From positions 52,464,972-52,528,971 of the forward strand of contig NC_064437.1 in NCBI RefSeq assembly GCF_023343835.1: DNA of 64,000 nucleotides, read 5' to 3'. The notes under the pieces were generated by a model that was not told the DNA's origin, ran no database searches, and worked only from the letters and a program-made list of their open reading frames with translations. Both the position numbers and the translations under genes were made by a program. Shown here piece after piece: positions 49,201-59,100 of this stretch; position 1 is the first letter of the stretch, and the number at the start of each line of letters is the position of its first letter. The DNA comes from Lagopus muta. Its lineage: Eukaryota; Chordata; Aves; Galliformes; Phasianidae.

Positions 49201-52131
49201 ACACATTCTCCTGGCCATGCTCTTTCAGCTAGCCAAGACATACTCGTATGCCCATGGCTGGATGCACCGCGGCTGGAACTGTGGGGACTACTTTGTTGAT
49301 GGCATCACCAACGGGGCGTCCTGGTACTCGCTCAGCAAAGGTAGGGCAGGGCAGCACCTGACCCAGTGGGGTGCAGACTGGCAAGACATCCTGGGGCTGA
49401 AAAGGAGAGAGAGGCAATTCTGGTAGAAGGGCTGGGACATGGGGATGAATGTTGCATTCCACTGGCCACTGGCTCTCCTCTTCCAGGCATGCAAGACTTC
49501 AATTACCTCTACACCAATTGCTTTGAGATCACCCTGGAGCTGAGCTGCAATAAATTCCCCCCCAAGGAGGACCTGGAGCGGCAGTGGATGGCCAACCGGG
49601 AGGCACTTGTTGCCTTCATTGAAGAGGTGAGGAGATGATCTGGCACCTGAACCCCTCTCCTGCAGTTCAGGTGGCAGGGGAGCAGCAGGCACTGAGAGCG
49701 CTGGGGTGGGGAAAGCCAGCACGTCCAGGGAAAGGGAGAAGTAGAGCCATTTCCAGAGCTCTGCCTTCCTCCAGCACCCAGAAGTGCCCTCCTGAGCATC
49801 AGAGGGGCATTGACCCAGCACTGTCTCCCTCCCTACAGATTCACCAGGGCATCAAAGGGATGGTTACAGACGAGAACAACAATGGCATTGCAGGAGCAGT
49901 GATTTCTGTCCAGGGAATCAGTCATGACGTCACCTCTGGTGGGTCTCCAGTCCTCACATGGTGCTTCTGTGCTCTTCAATCTGCCCCACAGCTCCCAAGC
50001 TGCCCTCTGTGAACCTGCCCACTGTATCAGAAGTTTGGCTCTGTCATCCTTGCAGCTTTTCTCCAGGTCTCCCTCCACCTCCTTCCCACCAGGCTGAACC
50101 CACCTCAGTTGAAATGACACAGGTTACTTGTAGTCATGACTCAGATCCGTAGTGCCCATGCAGTTCCTTAGATGGGTATATACTCAGATTCTCTCAGTAA
50201 TCCATAACATGCTGCTCCCCACTGTTGTCAGCCCCCATTCCTAAGCACCACAAAGTGCTCCCAGTGTTCCTTACATGGGAAGAATCAAGCAGGGGAGCAG
50301 CCAATCTGATGGGAGATTAAAGCTGCTGGTAACCCAAATGCAGCCAAATTATATGTGATGGGAATTAAGGGTTGTGTTGTGCACAGGGAGTCAGACTGGA
50401 ACCGTGGATGCCCCTAGGCCTGCTCCTGTCTGACCAGCAATACTGAGATCTGCATCTCCCTGCCGAGAGCAGTGCAGCCAATGCTGCCATGCACTGTTAT
50501 TTGGTGTTTATTGTGGGTTGACCTCTGCTGCGTGGCTCTAGGGAGACATCACCTGCAGGCTGCCAGCACAAATCTGGCCTCACATTGCCAGCAGATTGAG
50601 AAAGAAGGCTAAAAAATGCTGGGAGTTTGGAGGACACACATCCTCAAGGATGGGCACTGAGCGAGTGCTGCTGGAATATCAATTTCTCCACGTCCTGAGA
50701 GCTTTCTCTTCTCACCTTGTGTTTCAGGAGAGATGGGGGATTATTTCCGGCTGCTGCTGCCTGGCACTTATACCATCACAGCCTCAGCAGAGGGCTACCA
50801 GCCTCAAACGGTGACAGCTACCGTGGGCCCAGCTGCACCTTCACTGGTGAGTCAGATACAGGACTCCAGCAGCTCCCAGGGTGAAGGCAATGCCATGTGC
50901 CCCCGATTCCTCACCAAGCAGCCTTAGCTGCACTGGGCTGTTGTGCTGGCTCCCATGTCATCTGCCCAGCGGGGCTGCTGCTCCAACAGGACCCTCCTGA
51001 GAGCAGACTATGCAACCCGAAATAAGTTATAAAAACAGAGGATGGTGAGCCCTTGCCTTGGGAACAGAATGGGGCCTCAGACAGAGGCTCTGCTGAGCAT
51101 GGGTGCAAGCCCCCCAGCTGCAACATCCCGGAATGTCTGGTGCTCTGTGCACGCATTGGTAAGGCTCTGCCTTAATTACACTGTAATGGTCTCCCCTTTC
51201 TCCATCTCTTCATCCTACCCTGTCCAGCCTCTGAGGTCCTTCCAGTGCTCTTTTCTCAGCATTAGAAACCTTCTAATTTTCAGCCTAAATTTATTTATGG
51301 TCAGTTTATCCCTATTTGTTCTCATGCCAACAGTGTGCTTTAAATAGCTCCTCTTCTTCCCGGGTATTTATTTCTCTATGTATTTATAGAGAGCTGTCGA
51401 GCCCAGCCCTGGCCTTTGTTTTGCTGGATTAAGCACCCTGCTCTTTGGTTCTCCTTTGTAATAGATCTTCCTTTCTCCACATTACCTGCTTTGTTCCCTG
51501 GTGGTCTGACTTCGCAGCCCACCTGTCCCCATTTACCTCCGCCCCTTCCCTACCATGAAGGGATTTGTTTGCCTTGTTCCAGCCCTACCCCACAGCCATT
51601 TGTTTGATCCTGTTTTGATTGGATGGAAGTTTCTCTCTTGGATTTTCTTTTTGCCTGGAGCTAACAGAAACAGTCATTACTGAAAGATTGATTAAGCAGG
51701 ACTCAGCTAATGAGATGCAGTTGAAAAGGTCTGTTTTGTCCTAAGCTGTTCTGTGTACTAAACACTCACAGAAATGCAAAGCAGTGCATTTTCTCTGCTC
51801 TCTGGTGAGAAAAGATGAAGAAGGAGCCCCACTCAACCACTTGCCTTTCACAGCACCAATTTCCCATTGTATCCCAACGCTGATTGAGCCCCCAGTTGAG
51901 CAGTGCTTGTCTTGGCCAAGAGCTAGATTGGAAGACATCAGCAGGTGCAGGTCCTGCAGGGCCAGCACTGCTACATGGGTGGTGTTATCCTTTCTACAGG
52001 TGCATTTCCAGCTCAAACAAGATGTGGTGAAGAAGGCCCCAGAGCGGAAAGCTTCAGGCACACGCACGAACAACAAAACCCTTCAGAAGAAGGTAGTGCC
52101 CAGAGCTGTGCGCCGGGGGACCCAGAGATGA
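45813..52131 (+). CDS. CPN1: Carboxypeptidase N catalytic chain, nine coding exons
   Basis: CPN1 is a secreted zinc metallocarboxypeptidase, made mainly in liver in mammals. It removes C-terminal Arg or Lys from kinins and C3a/C4a/C5a and pairs with CPN2 in plasma. Exons are 45813-46035, 47924-48120, 48259-48414, 48502-48684, 49229-49340, 49487-49626, 49839-49938, 50728-50846 and 52000-52131. They total 1,362 bases, or 453 residues (human 458). A signal peptide spans about 1-20. Zinc ligands H86 and E89 (NMHGNE) and H216 (ANLHGG), substrate-binding N160-R161 (DLNRNF), Y297 (MQDFNY) and catalytic E308 (TLELS) are all present. A transthyretin-like domain follows (about 338-415), then a basic tail. 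The blocks [19 protein letters not shown] and SYAHGW...NCGDYF match CPN1 rather than CPE or CPM. All junctions keep phase with GT-AG introns. No damage is seen. Confidence 0.96.
47135..47507. repeat. 19-bp minisatellite in CPN1 intron 1
   Basis: About 19-20 imperfect head-to-tail copies of a 19-base unit, approximately TTYTGGAGGCATGGTTGGG. I followed unit boundaries at 47,135, 47,154, 47,173, 47,192 and onward to 47,419, with one 18-base copy at 47,363. A degenerate zone at 47,438-47,453 is followed by three more units. Because 19 is not a multiple of three, all frames share a 57-base period, so the open frames on both strands here are repeat artefacts. Confidence 0.93.
47924..48120 (+). CDS. 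CPN1: CPN1 exon 2 (zinc ligands H86, E89)
   Basis: It completes L75 and encodes [20 protein letters not shown]... through [15 protein letters not shown]. Acceptor ctctctccag, donor GTACCA. The HxxE zinc motif sits in NMHGNE. Confidence 0.96.
48259..48414 (+). CDS. CPN1: CPN1 exon 3 (substrate-binding Asn-Arg)
   Basis: It encodes [20 protein letters not shown] then [10 protein letters not shown]... to NWKSQ (52 codons, phase 0). The N160-R161 pair corresponds to the residues that bind the substrate C-terminal carboxylate in this family. Acceptor gccccacag, donor GTATCG. Confidence 0.96.
48502..48684 (+). CDS. CPN1: CPN1 exon 4 (zinc ligand H216)
   Basis: It encodes [20 protein letters not shown] then [15 protein letters not shown] to DDKLFQK (61 codons, phase 0). 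H216 is the third zinc ligand. Acceptor ctccccag, donor GTGAGG. Confidence 0.96.
49229..49340 (+). CDS. CPN1: CPN1 exon 5
   Basis: It encodes [20 protein letters not shown] through ASWYSLSK plus one base. Acceptor tctttcag, donor GTAGGG. The block is nearly identical to human CPN1. Confidence 0.96.
49487..49626 (+). CDS. CPN1: CPN1 exon 6 (catalytic E308)
   Basis: It encodes [20 protein letters not shown] through ALVAFIEE (46 codons after the split Gly). Y297 and the catalytic glutamate E308 are present. Acceptor cttccag, donor GTGAGG. Confidence 0.96.
49839..49938 (+). CDS. CPN1: CPN1 exon 7 (start of transthyretin-like domain)
   Basis: It encodes [20 protein letters not shown]... through HDVTS plus one base. 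It begins the beta-sandwich domain typical of the N/E carboxypeptidases. Acceptor ccctacag, donor GTGGGT. Confidence 0.95.
50728..50846 (+). CDS. CPN1: CPN1 exon 8
   Basis: It completes Gly and encodes [20 protein letters not shown] through GPAAPSL. The [10 protein letters not shown] motif is shared with human CPN1. Acceptor gtttcag, donor GTGAGT. Confidence 0.95.
51185..51530 (-). repeat. Ancient CR1/L3-like LINE fragment in CPN1 intron 8
   Basis: The + strand carries 'gaaaccttctaattttcagcctaaatttatttatggtcagtttatccctatttgttctcatgcc', then 'aaatagctcctc' and 'gtatttatagagagct'. This order is typical of the reverse complement of old amniote CR1/L3 elements. It is diverged and the edges are approximate. 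Confidence 0.62.
52000..52131 (+). CDS. CPN1: CPN1 exon 9 (C-terminal basic tail, stop)
   Basis: It encodes [20 protein letters not shown] and a further Lys/Arg-rich tail ending RRGTQR, then TGA at 52,129-52,131. VHFQLK aligns with human VNFHLK. Past that point similarity is low, as expected for the variable tail. Acceptor tttctacag. Confidence 0.94.
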   Translation: MHFQLKQDVVKKAPERKASGTRTNNKTLQKKVVPRAVRRGTQR

Positions 52132-52220
52132 GGACGACAGATTTGTCTGAGAGCAGAGGGAGGGAAGCCCTTGTACAGGGCCTGGCTGAAGACTCCAGCC
52201 AGTGAACTTTCCATCAATCC

Positions 52221-52226
52221 ATTAAA
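52221..52226 (+). terminator. CPN1: Candidate CPN1 poly(A) signal
   Basis: ATTAAA lies 90 bases after the stop codon. A second ATTAAA follows at 52,247-52,252. A short 3' UTR would fit, but the cleavage site cannot be confirmed by sequence alone. Confidence 0.5.
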
Positions 52227-52259
52227 CTAGCCCAAGTTACTAGGTTATTAAATAAGGAA

Positions 52260-55200
52260 ATATTTAATCCCTGAGCAAGATGTGAAGTAATTCTCAACAG
52301 AATGCATATGGGGAGTGTGTCTGGAGATGCTCTCCTGCCCTCAGGCCATCCAGAAGAGCTCTGCTCCCTTTGCTCCTAACTCTGGTCACTGCAGCCCACA
52401 TGAGGTGTTCAGACACTGGTGCATGGCAGGAAGAATGAGTCCAGGCAGCAAGTTCTGCCCTTGCAATCCAGGCACATGGAACCTGGCTTGTCCATGCTGT
52501 GAGCTTCACCCTCAGGTAAGGACAGTTGTCTATAGTTAGGAGAAGGATAGTTTTAAAGCAGTTATTTGTCCAGCTTCAAACACAGCGGGACAAATACTCA
52601 TTCTGGGTGGCAGCACCACAAGGAGGAATGCAGCACCGCTGGGACGTGGTGATCCAAGGTCATCTGGTGAGTGATGTCACATCTGTTTCGCCATGCGGAT
52701 GGGACTTCCTGGTGGCTCATTGGGATTATTTATAGTCAGACAAGATGAAATGGTACACGCTGACAAAGGCAGTGGATTATCCTGACTCCCTATGGCTTCA
52801 GATCCAAACCAGATGGCTCTCTGAAGGGTTTGCTTCAGCCAACACAAGCTATTAGTCTGAGTAAGGAGCAGCTAGGTGAGAGCTAATGAGCAATAGAAGG
52901 TGTGCAGGACAGGTGGTTTGTCATTTCTTTGAGACAAACTGAATTTTGGGTCCATCAATGGAGGGAAAAGTGGATGCACACCAACCAGCAGTGCATTGTG
53001 CAGGTACAGTGCATGTGGACTGCAGCTCAGTTAGAGAAGACGTGGTCCAACTCCTCACTGTCACATGCTCTCCTGTCTCTGCTGCTGGTGGCATTTTCAG
53101 CCCTAGCAGTACACACACTCTTGTACCTCTGCCTGCTAACAGAGGCTCTCTCAGCCTTTCTTGGAAAGGCACGGCAAACCATCCCTGAGAGGGTATCTGT
53201 TCATGCTATTACAGAGAAGTGCCAGAATCAGTAGCACATGTTGCCATGGCTGTGAGTGGTTTCAGTCTGCGCAGGTCACTGTGGGCCAGGGATGGTGGCC
53301 AATTCCACATTCATAAAATCTAGAGAATTCAAATTCTCTAAATTTTTCACACCATCAGCAACCCAGCACAGTCACAGAAGTTGCTGGCTGCAGGGTGCTC
53401 CCATGTTGCCCTCTGGTGGTCCTAGAAAATGTAAGACCAACCCAGTTCCCCTTGCTTTCCGGTGTATGGGCGAAGGAGGGCAATGTCTTCTCTTGGCCAG
53501 GACAGAAAGCTGCAGCATCCACCTTACAGGCTGCTGTGGGGCTGTTGGCACAATGGCGAAGCCAGAGGCTCTGTGGAAACCTTTTTGCCCTATGAAATAG
53601 TTCCTACAAGACTTAACATTGTTGTGAAAGAGCCTCTTCAGCCTGGGATTTGTCCAGCACATTCTCCTCCCAGCTCTGAATACTTCAGTGTTGAACATTT
53701 TGGTACAGCTCCACTTGGCCCTGGCCAAGCTCTCCACGTGAAAACATGGTTACAAAATGTTTCCGAGACAGCTCTCTGTCCAGCCTGCATCTCCAAGGCT
53801 TGCTGTGAACTTCATCTTGTGTTGCAAGAAGGTAAAAACACTGGACAAACTTTGGACACAACATCTGCAGTGCAGTGGTTTCACATCCTTCAAGGTTGCA
53901 GCCAAGGTGATGGCAGGTGGCAGGTCTGTATTACGGAGCTGGTCCCTCCCCATCCTCTCTGGGACACTTGCAGACACTGGGAGTTCACATACCTCCTCCT
54001 CTCACATCCTACCTTCAGGCTGCAGTGCCCCAACCTGACCCTTTTAGGGCAATTTTCTGCAAGCAAGGCTGCGAGGATCCTAGCTTGAGCAGCAGCCCCA
54101 GTGGAGTGGCTGGTGGGATCTGAGTGTGTGTGATGTGGCTGGCACAAAGTAGGCAGAAAAAGGGAAGATACAAAAAAGCTGAACTCCAGGAAGAGTGAGA
54201 CACCTTTGCTGGAAATGTCAGCAGAGGTGGGTTGGTGATTGCACTAACCTAGGAAGCTGCAAGAGCACGGGGAGGATGAACTCTCCAGCAATACTGTGGT
54301 TAAATCAGAGAGCTAGAAATGGTGATTGTATGAAGAACAGTTTGTGAAGTGGAGGCATGCAGGGAGACACATCTCACAGATAAAAATATACAAGCCTTTT
54401 TTAAGTGCGTAGCTTTTCTTGGAACGCTGGAACAAAACCAGACTCAAAGCCAAGGATAAGGTTGGAAGTGAGGATAGCAATGAAAAGCTCAGAGCCACCA
54501 TATAAGAACAGAGGCAAAGGGAGAAGAGGGACATGGCTCTGCCCAATTGCATACAGCCCAATACAGAAGTTAGTGGGAAAATCTGGGGGTTCTCAGCTTC
54601 AGGGTCTGTTGTGATATGCGGGGCTGGGTTTGGGCTTAGTTTCCAGAAAAAGACTTGCTTGGATGGCGTTATTTCTATCTTGGCATCTATTAGTTCAGAC
54701 TAATTCTGCTTCTGCCTGCAAAGGGCTGTGCAAAGGGATGCTGCTGTACTTGCCACCTGTCGTTAGCCCCATTCTGCGGTGCTCCCATGGCCCTGTGAAT
54801 ACAGACACCTGTGGGGTCATTTTATTGTACTCTGGAGAACACTGCAGAGCTGCATCAAGCTCCTCACTGACAGTATGCAGTTCAGATCTCCATGTCTCAC
54901 ACTGGTCCCACTGAGACCTCCCAAGGAGCACTGCACAGTGGCCAGCTCCTTTTACTCTCAGACTGCTCACCCCATGTTCTTGTGTGCAACCCCCTGGCAG
55001 GGGCTGCTGTCATTCTTTAGCTGCAGCAAAGCACGCACAAGGGCCATACCTGCAGGAAGAGCACCCGGTCCTCGTGCAGCAGGACCCTGCAGCAGCTCAG
55101 CGCTGCACAGCCACGAAGCAGGCAGGCAGCCAGCTCCAAGCTCGTACATGCCCGACACAACTTTCACAGCCCTGCTCCTCGCTGCTGGCCAGCTCTGGTT

Positions 55201-55400
55201 GCCATGGAGAAGTGTAGCTAAACGCTCAAACCTGTGCCAAACTGCCCTGGGACGTGAGGCCATGCAGCGTGGTGCCGTACCCACGGGACATGAAGGCTTT
55301 TTCTGGCCTAGCAAGGAAAAGTAGCCAGGGCCCAGCGGTGCCGGACCCCCGCGCCGCACAAACACCCCATGCTAGCACGGGCTGCGGGTCGTTTTTCTCC
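52260..55400. other. CPN1-DNMBP intergenic region
   Basis: No gene is recognised. Open frames on both strands, the longest at 53,462-54,088 on +, have no recognisable domains and no consistent splice signals. No clear transposon is seen here. Confidence 0.5.
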
Positions 55401-56100
55401 ACCTCGGTGCTCTGGCAGCACAACGGAGAACGCACGCCGCGCGAACCCGCCGCTCCGCCGCCGCCCGTGAGAGGGCACAGCTCCGACCGCGGCCGCCCCG
55501 CACACCCACGCCGCGCGGAGGCAGGAGGGCGGGCCGCAGGGCCGGGCGGGGCCCTGCGAGACCGGGCGGGCGCTGGGGGACGGGCCGGCTCGGGGACGGG
55601 CGGGGCGCTCGGCCGCGGGACCGAGAGGAGGTGGGGGCGGAGGAGGGAGCGGGACCCGCAGGGCCGGAGCGGGCCGGGAGCAGGTAGGGACCCGCCGTGG
55701 AGAGCCGGGCCCAGCCCGGCCGCCGCCCCCGGAGAGTCGGCCGCCCCCGCCCCGCGCGCCCCTCGGCCCTCGCCTCCGCCGGGCCCCCGCGCGGCCTCTC
55801 GGCACCGCGCTGCGCCTCCGCGCCCGCTCCTCCGGCCCTCGGCCTCTGCCGTGCTGCCCCGCCGGTCGCGGTGCTGCTGCCGGGGCGGGACTGTCCTGCC
55901 GGCCGGGTCACGGAGGGGCTTTGGGTACAGCCGGGCTGCGCGGGCACGGCGGGGCCGCACGGGTCGTTCCCGCCGTGCCTTCTGGCGGAGCGGCCTCGCA
56001 GCTCGGAAGGCTGCAGCCGGTGGGTGCCCGTGCACGGTGGGCCCTGCGGGAACGGCGCGGGGCTGTCTCTTTTCAACACCCGGAGCGGTGACGGCACGAT
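55400..56100 (+). promoter_or_regulatory. DNMBP: CpG island, probable DNMBP promoter and noncoding exon 1
   Basis: The sequence is extremely CpG-dense. A good splice donor (gagcag|GTAGGG) lies at 55,683/55,684 with no DNMBP-like coding sequence before it. This fits a 5' noncoding exon joined to the coding exon near 62,473. Assignment to DNMBP rests on position and strand only. Confidence 0.55.
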
Positions 56101-59100
56101 GAGGGGCGGCCTGGTGTTCCCACGCGGAGAGGGAAAACCCCAGAGCTGTGCCTTTCCCAGCTGTCCCTCCGTGAGCATCTTCTGGGAGAAGTTACTACTT
56201 CTCGCTCCAGTTAGCGCCTGTCCCTCAGCACTGCTCGTACTGGAGGTGAACCTCTGCTGCCTTCACTGGGGGATGGACGTTTGCTGCATTCTCAGTAGCT
56301 TCGGAAAGTGCAGCTTTGGTGCTGACCCTCTGGCAGTGCCTCAGCTGGTCCTCAGTGCTGTCCGGCCTTTGAGCCCTGCTTCCTTTCTGCTGTTGGAAGT
56401 ACTGCCCTCAGCGTGCTCCTTAAACATCTCATTCTCCTTGCAGAGTGCCCAGGAAGCCTTAAGTTGTGTAATACACTGCAAGTAACATCTGTTTTCGGGC
56501 TTTTCATGTTTCCATGATTTTCAGTTTTGCCCAAAGTAGCTTGTTTGCCCCTGGCCTCTGCCATTTTCTCCTCTCCTTCCATTGCAATTCTGTTGTTACC
56601 TTCACAAAAGGCCTGGAAGAGTTTAGGTGCAGAATTTGTAGGTTTTTTTCGGAAGCTGTACTGTTCTGTGCTGAGAGACGTCACCATCATCCCCCTCATC
56701 TTGACTCACTCCTCTGGCTGTGAGTCGTGCTTAGCCTTGTGTTCAAATGTGTCCTGCGTGTTTTCAGAGCCCTCTGTAGCACATTTAAAGCTCACATCTC
56801 TGAGCTGCCTTATTTTGCTGTTTGTTTCATGACATCCACTGCTCTAACTAGGACAACGGTTTCAGTTCTCTCTCCAGACTCTCTCAGTGCCCCTTTTCCC
56901 TAATGCCTGGCGCCCACTCTGTTACTGTTCCACTTAGGGTTAGTGACATCAAAAACGTGTAGAAAAACTTTTGAGGTACAGCGTGGCAGGAGGAACTGAG
57001 CAGTGCAGGACAGGAAGGTGTGATCCCCACAGAGCACCAGGTGCAGTAGCTGCCCACAGAATCTCGGTTCAACATGCAGCAGTAGTATGAGTGCAGGGAA
57101 TGGCTGTTCTGACGGACTTTGTAGAGGTGGTGATCTGTGTCTAGGTGGGGCACCTGGAATTTTGCACAGCACTTCACTCTATTAACTGATGATTTCCTAA
57201 AAGTATTTTCCTAATCACCCTGTAGTGATTGCTCAACCCTAGCTCTGCATGACACATCTTTTACTTTTCCTTCTCAGGAGCACCAAGAGGCTCTGCAGGG
57301 CATAGGTCGACATGATATCGAGTATCAACAGTCTCTCCTTGGGGATTTAATTTCTCTGGAGATAACAAGCAGCATAGAACAGGAGTGAAGGGAGGACAAA
57401 GAGCAAAGCTTCCAATTCAAACTGGAGTTCTGTATTTATGGACTCCCTATCCAACAACCAAAGCACTGTAGGGAGCTTCTACCCAAAATCATAGAAGCAC
57501 AGAATGGCTGGGTTTTAAGTGACCTTATAGATCATCCCATTATTCACTGGGTTGGTTGCCTCCCACCAGGTCAGGGGCCAGAGCCCCATCCAGGGGAACT
57601 TCCAAGGATGGGGCACCCATTGCTTTCTGGAAAGCAGTGCCAGGGCCTCACCTGCGTCTGAGTAAAGAATTTCCTGGAAATATCTAACCTAAATCTCCAT
57701 TCTTGTAGTTTAAAGCTGTTTCCCCCTGCCTTATCAATATCAGACTATGTAGTAAGCTGGTCCCCCTCCTGCCTGTAAGCTCCCTGGAAGTACTGGAAAG
57801 CCACTATGAATTCTCACTTCTCCAGGCTGAACAAGCCCAGCTGCACTGAAAAATACTGATCAGTGTACAGAGTGCTCAAGTGTTGAGGAACATCCTTGTA
57901 TGTTACAGTTCAACCTGTTTGGGATATGCACTCAATATGCAGTGACTAATTTTGTGATTGTGCATTACCTACCTGCAGGAGCCCAGCCACAGGTATTGCC
58001 CAGCACAAGTGCTGCTGTTGGGACTTTGTATGGTTCTGATTTTAAGCTGTATCATTGTTGTCTGTTTGCCACAATGGCAAGAGAGACGAATGTGTTCTTT
58101 GGAGTGGGAGAAGACAGGGCTCAGTAATGGTGTGTGCAGCTGCTCGGTACAGCCTGGGTAGGATTTGGGAAGCTCTTATCTCCTAAACTGATGTTCTGAC
58201 CTATGTGCATGCTTAGGTCCATGAGGCTGTGCATGAAGTATCCATCACAGTATCCTTGCTCACGTGTTTTGGCAAGGTGTTCTGTTTTGCATTAACAATT
58301 GATGATGTGCTCCGGTTTCCAGATGATTTTCATTTGCTTGCCATCTGGCCCAACACGAGCTCCTCTTCCTTCTTCCCCAGCCCACGCCTGCCCCAAGAAC
58401 CCTGCCAGCCCTCACTGAGCTGTGTCCAGCTGAAGGGCAGGTGACAGCACTGTGACAGCCAGTGTCCAGCTGGAGGGAGAAAACATGGCCTGAATGGCTT
58501 GTGTGGCAAATGCTGCCACATGTGGGATGTCAGTGGTTGCTTAGGTAGCCTTTTTTTCCCAGCAGTCCCGGTTCTGGAGGGCTTGATGATAAGTGTATTT
58601 ATTGTCATGAATTTTGGATGTCAAGTCATAAAGGAAATGAAGCCTTTTTTAAAAGAGAAGATTCCTCTTCCTCTTGGGATCCAGATGGTGTTTGGAGATG
58701 GGAGTATATAAGAGGAGATCTTACATTTCCCACTGTGTGCAGCTCAGCGGGGGCTCCTTGGGATCTGATAGATGATCAGCATGTCCTAATGAGGGGCTGC
58801 AGCAATCAGCCTGTGTCTGGTGGCAGAAGGCTCCTCTCTGCACCTCCAAGCCTGGCTTTGCCCTGCTTGTCTGTTCTGTCAGGGTTGGTGGGGCTGGCTC
58901 AGCAGTTTGCCTCGGTCCCTGCTTTGGCACCATCTCCAGGGCTTCGCTCAATGGGGTATTGTTCCTCCCACCCAGGAATGTGCAGGCAAGCAAGGACCTC
59001 AGGCAGCTCACAGTGCAATGCATTCTGCAGAGTGCTGGGGGAGTGGCTGTGGCTGACAGGGACCCGTGTGTGCACTCCAGGTGAGGTCGTGTGAGCAATG

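Noticed and set aside
53462-54088. 208-codon + strand open frame between CPN1 and DNMBP
   Set aside because: No recognised domain or motif, and no splice structure. It lies in a region with many similar overlapping frames.
55226-56485. Several long open frames on both strands in the CpG island
   Set aside because: They are Pro/Ala/Arg/Gly-rich frames produced by high G+C. They overlap each other on both strands and resemble no protein.
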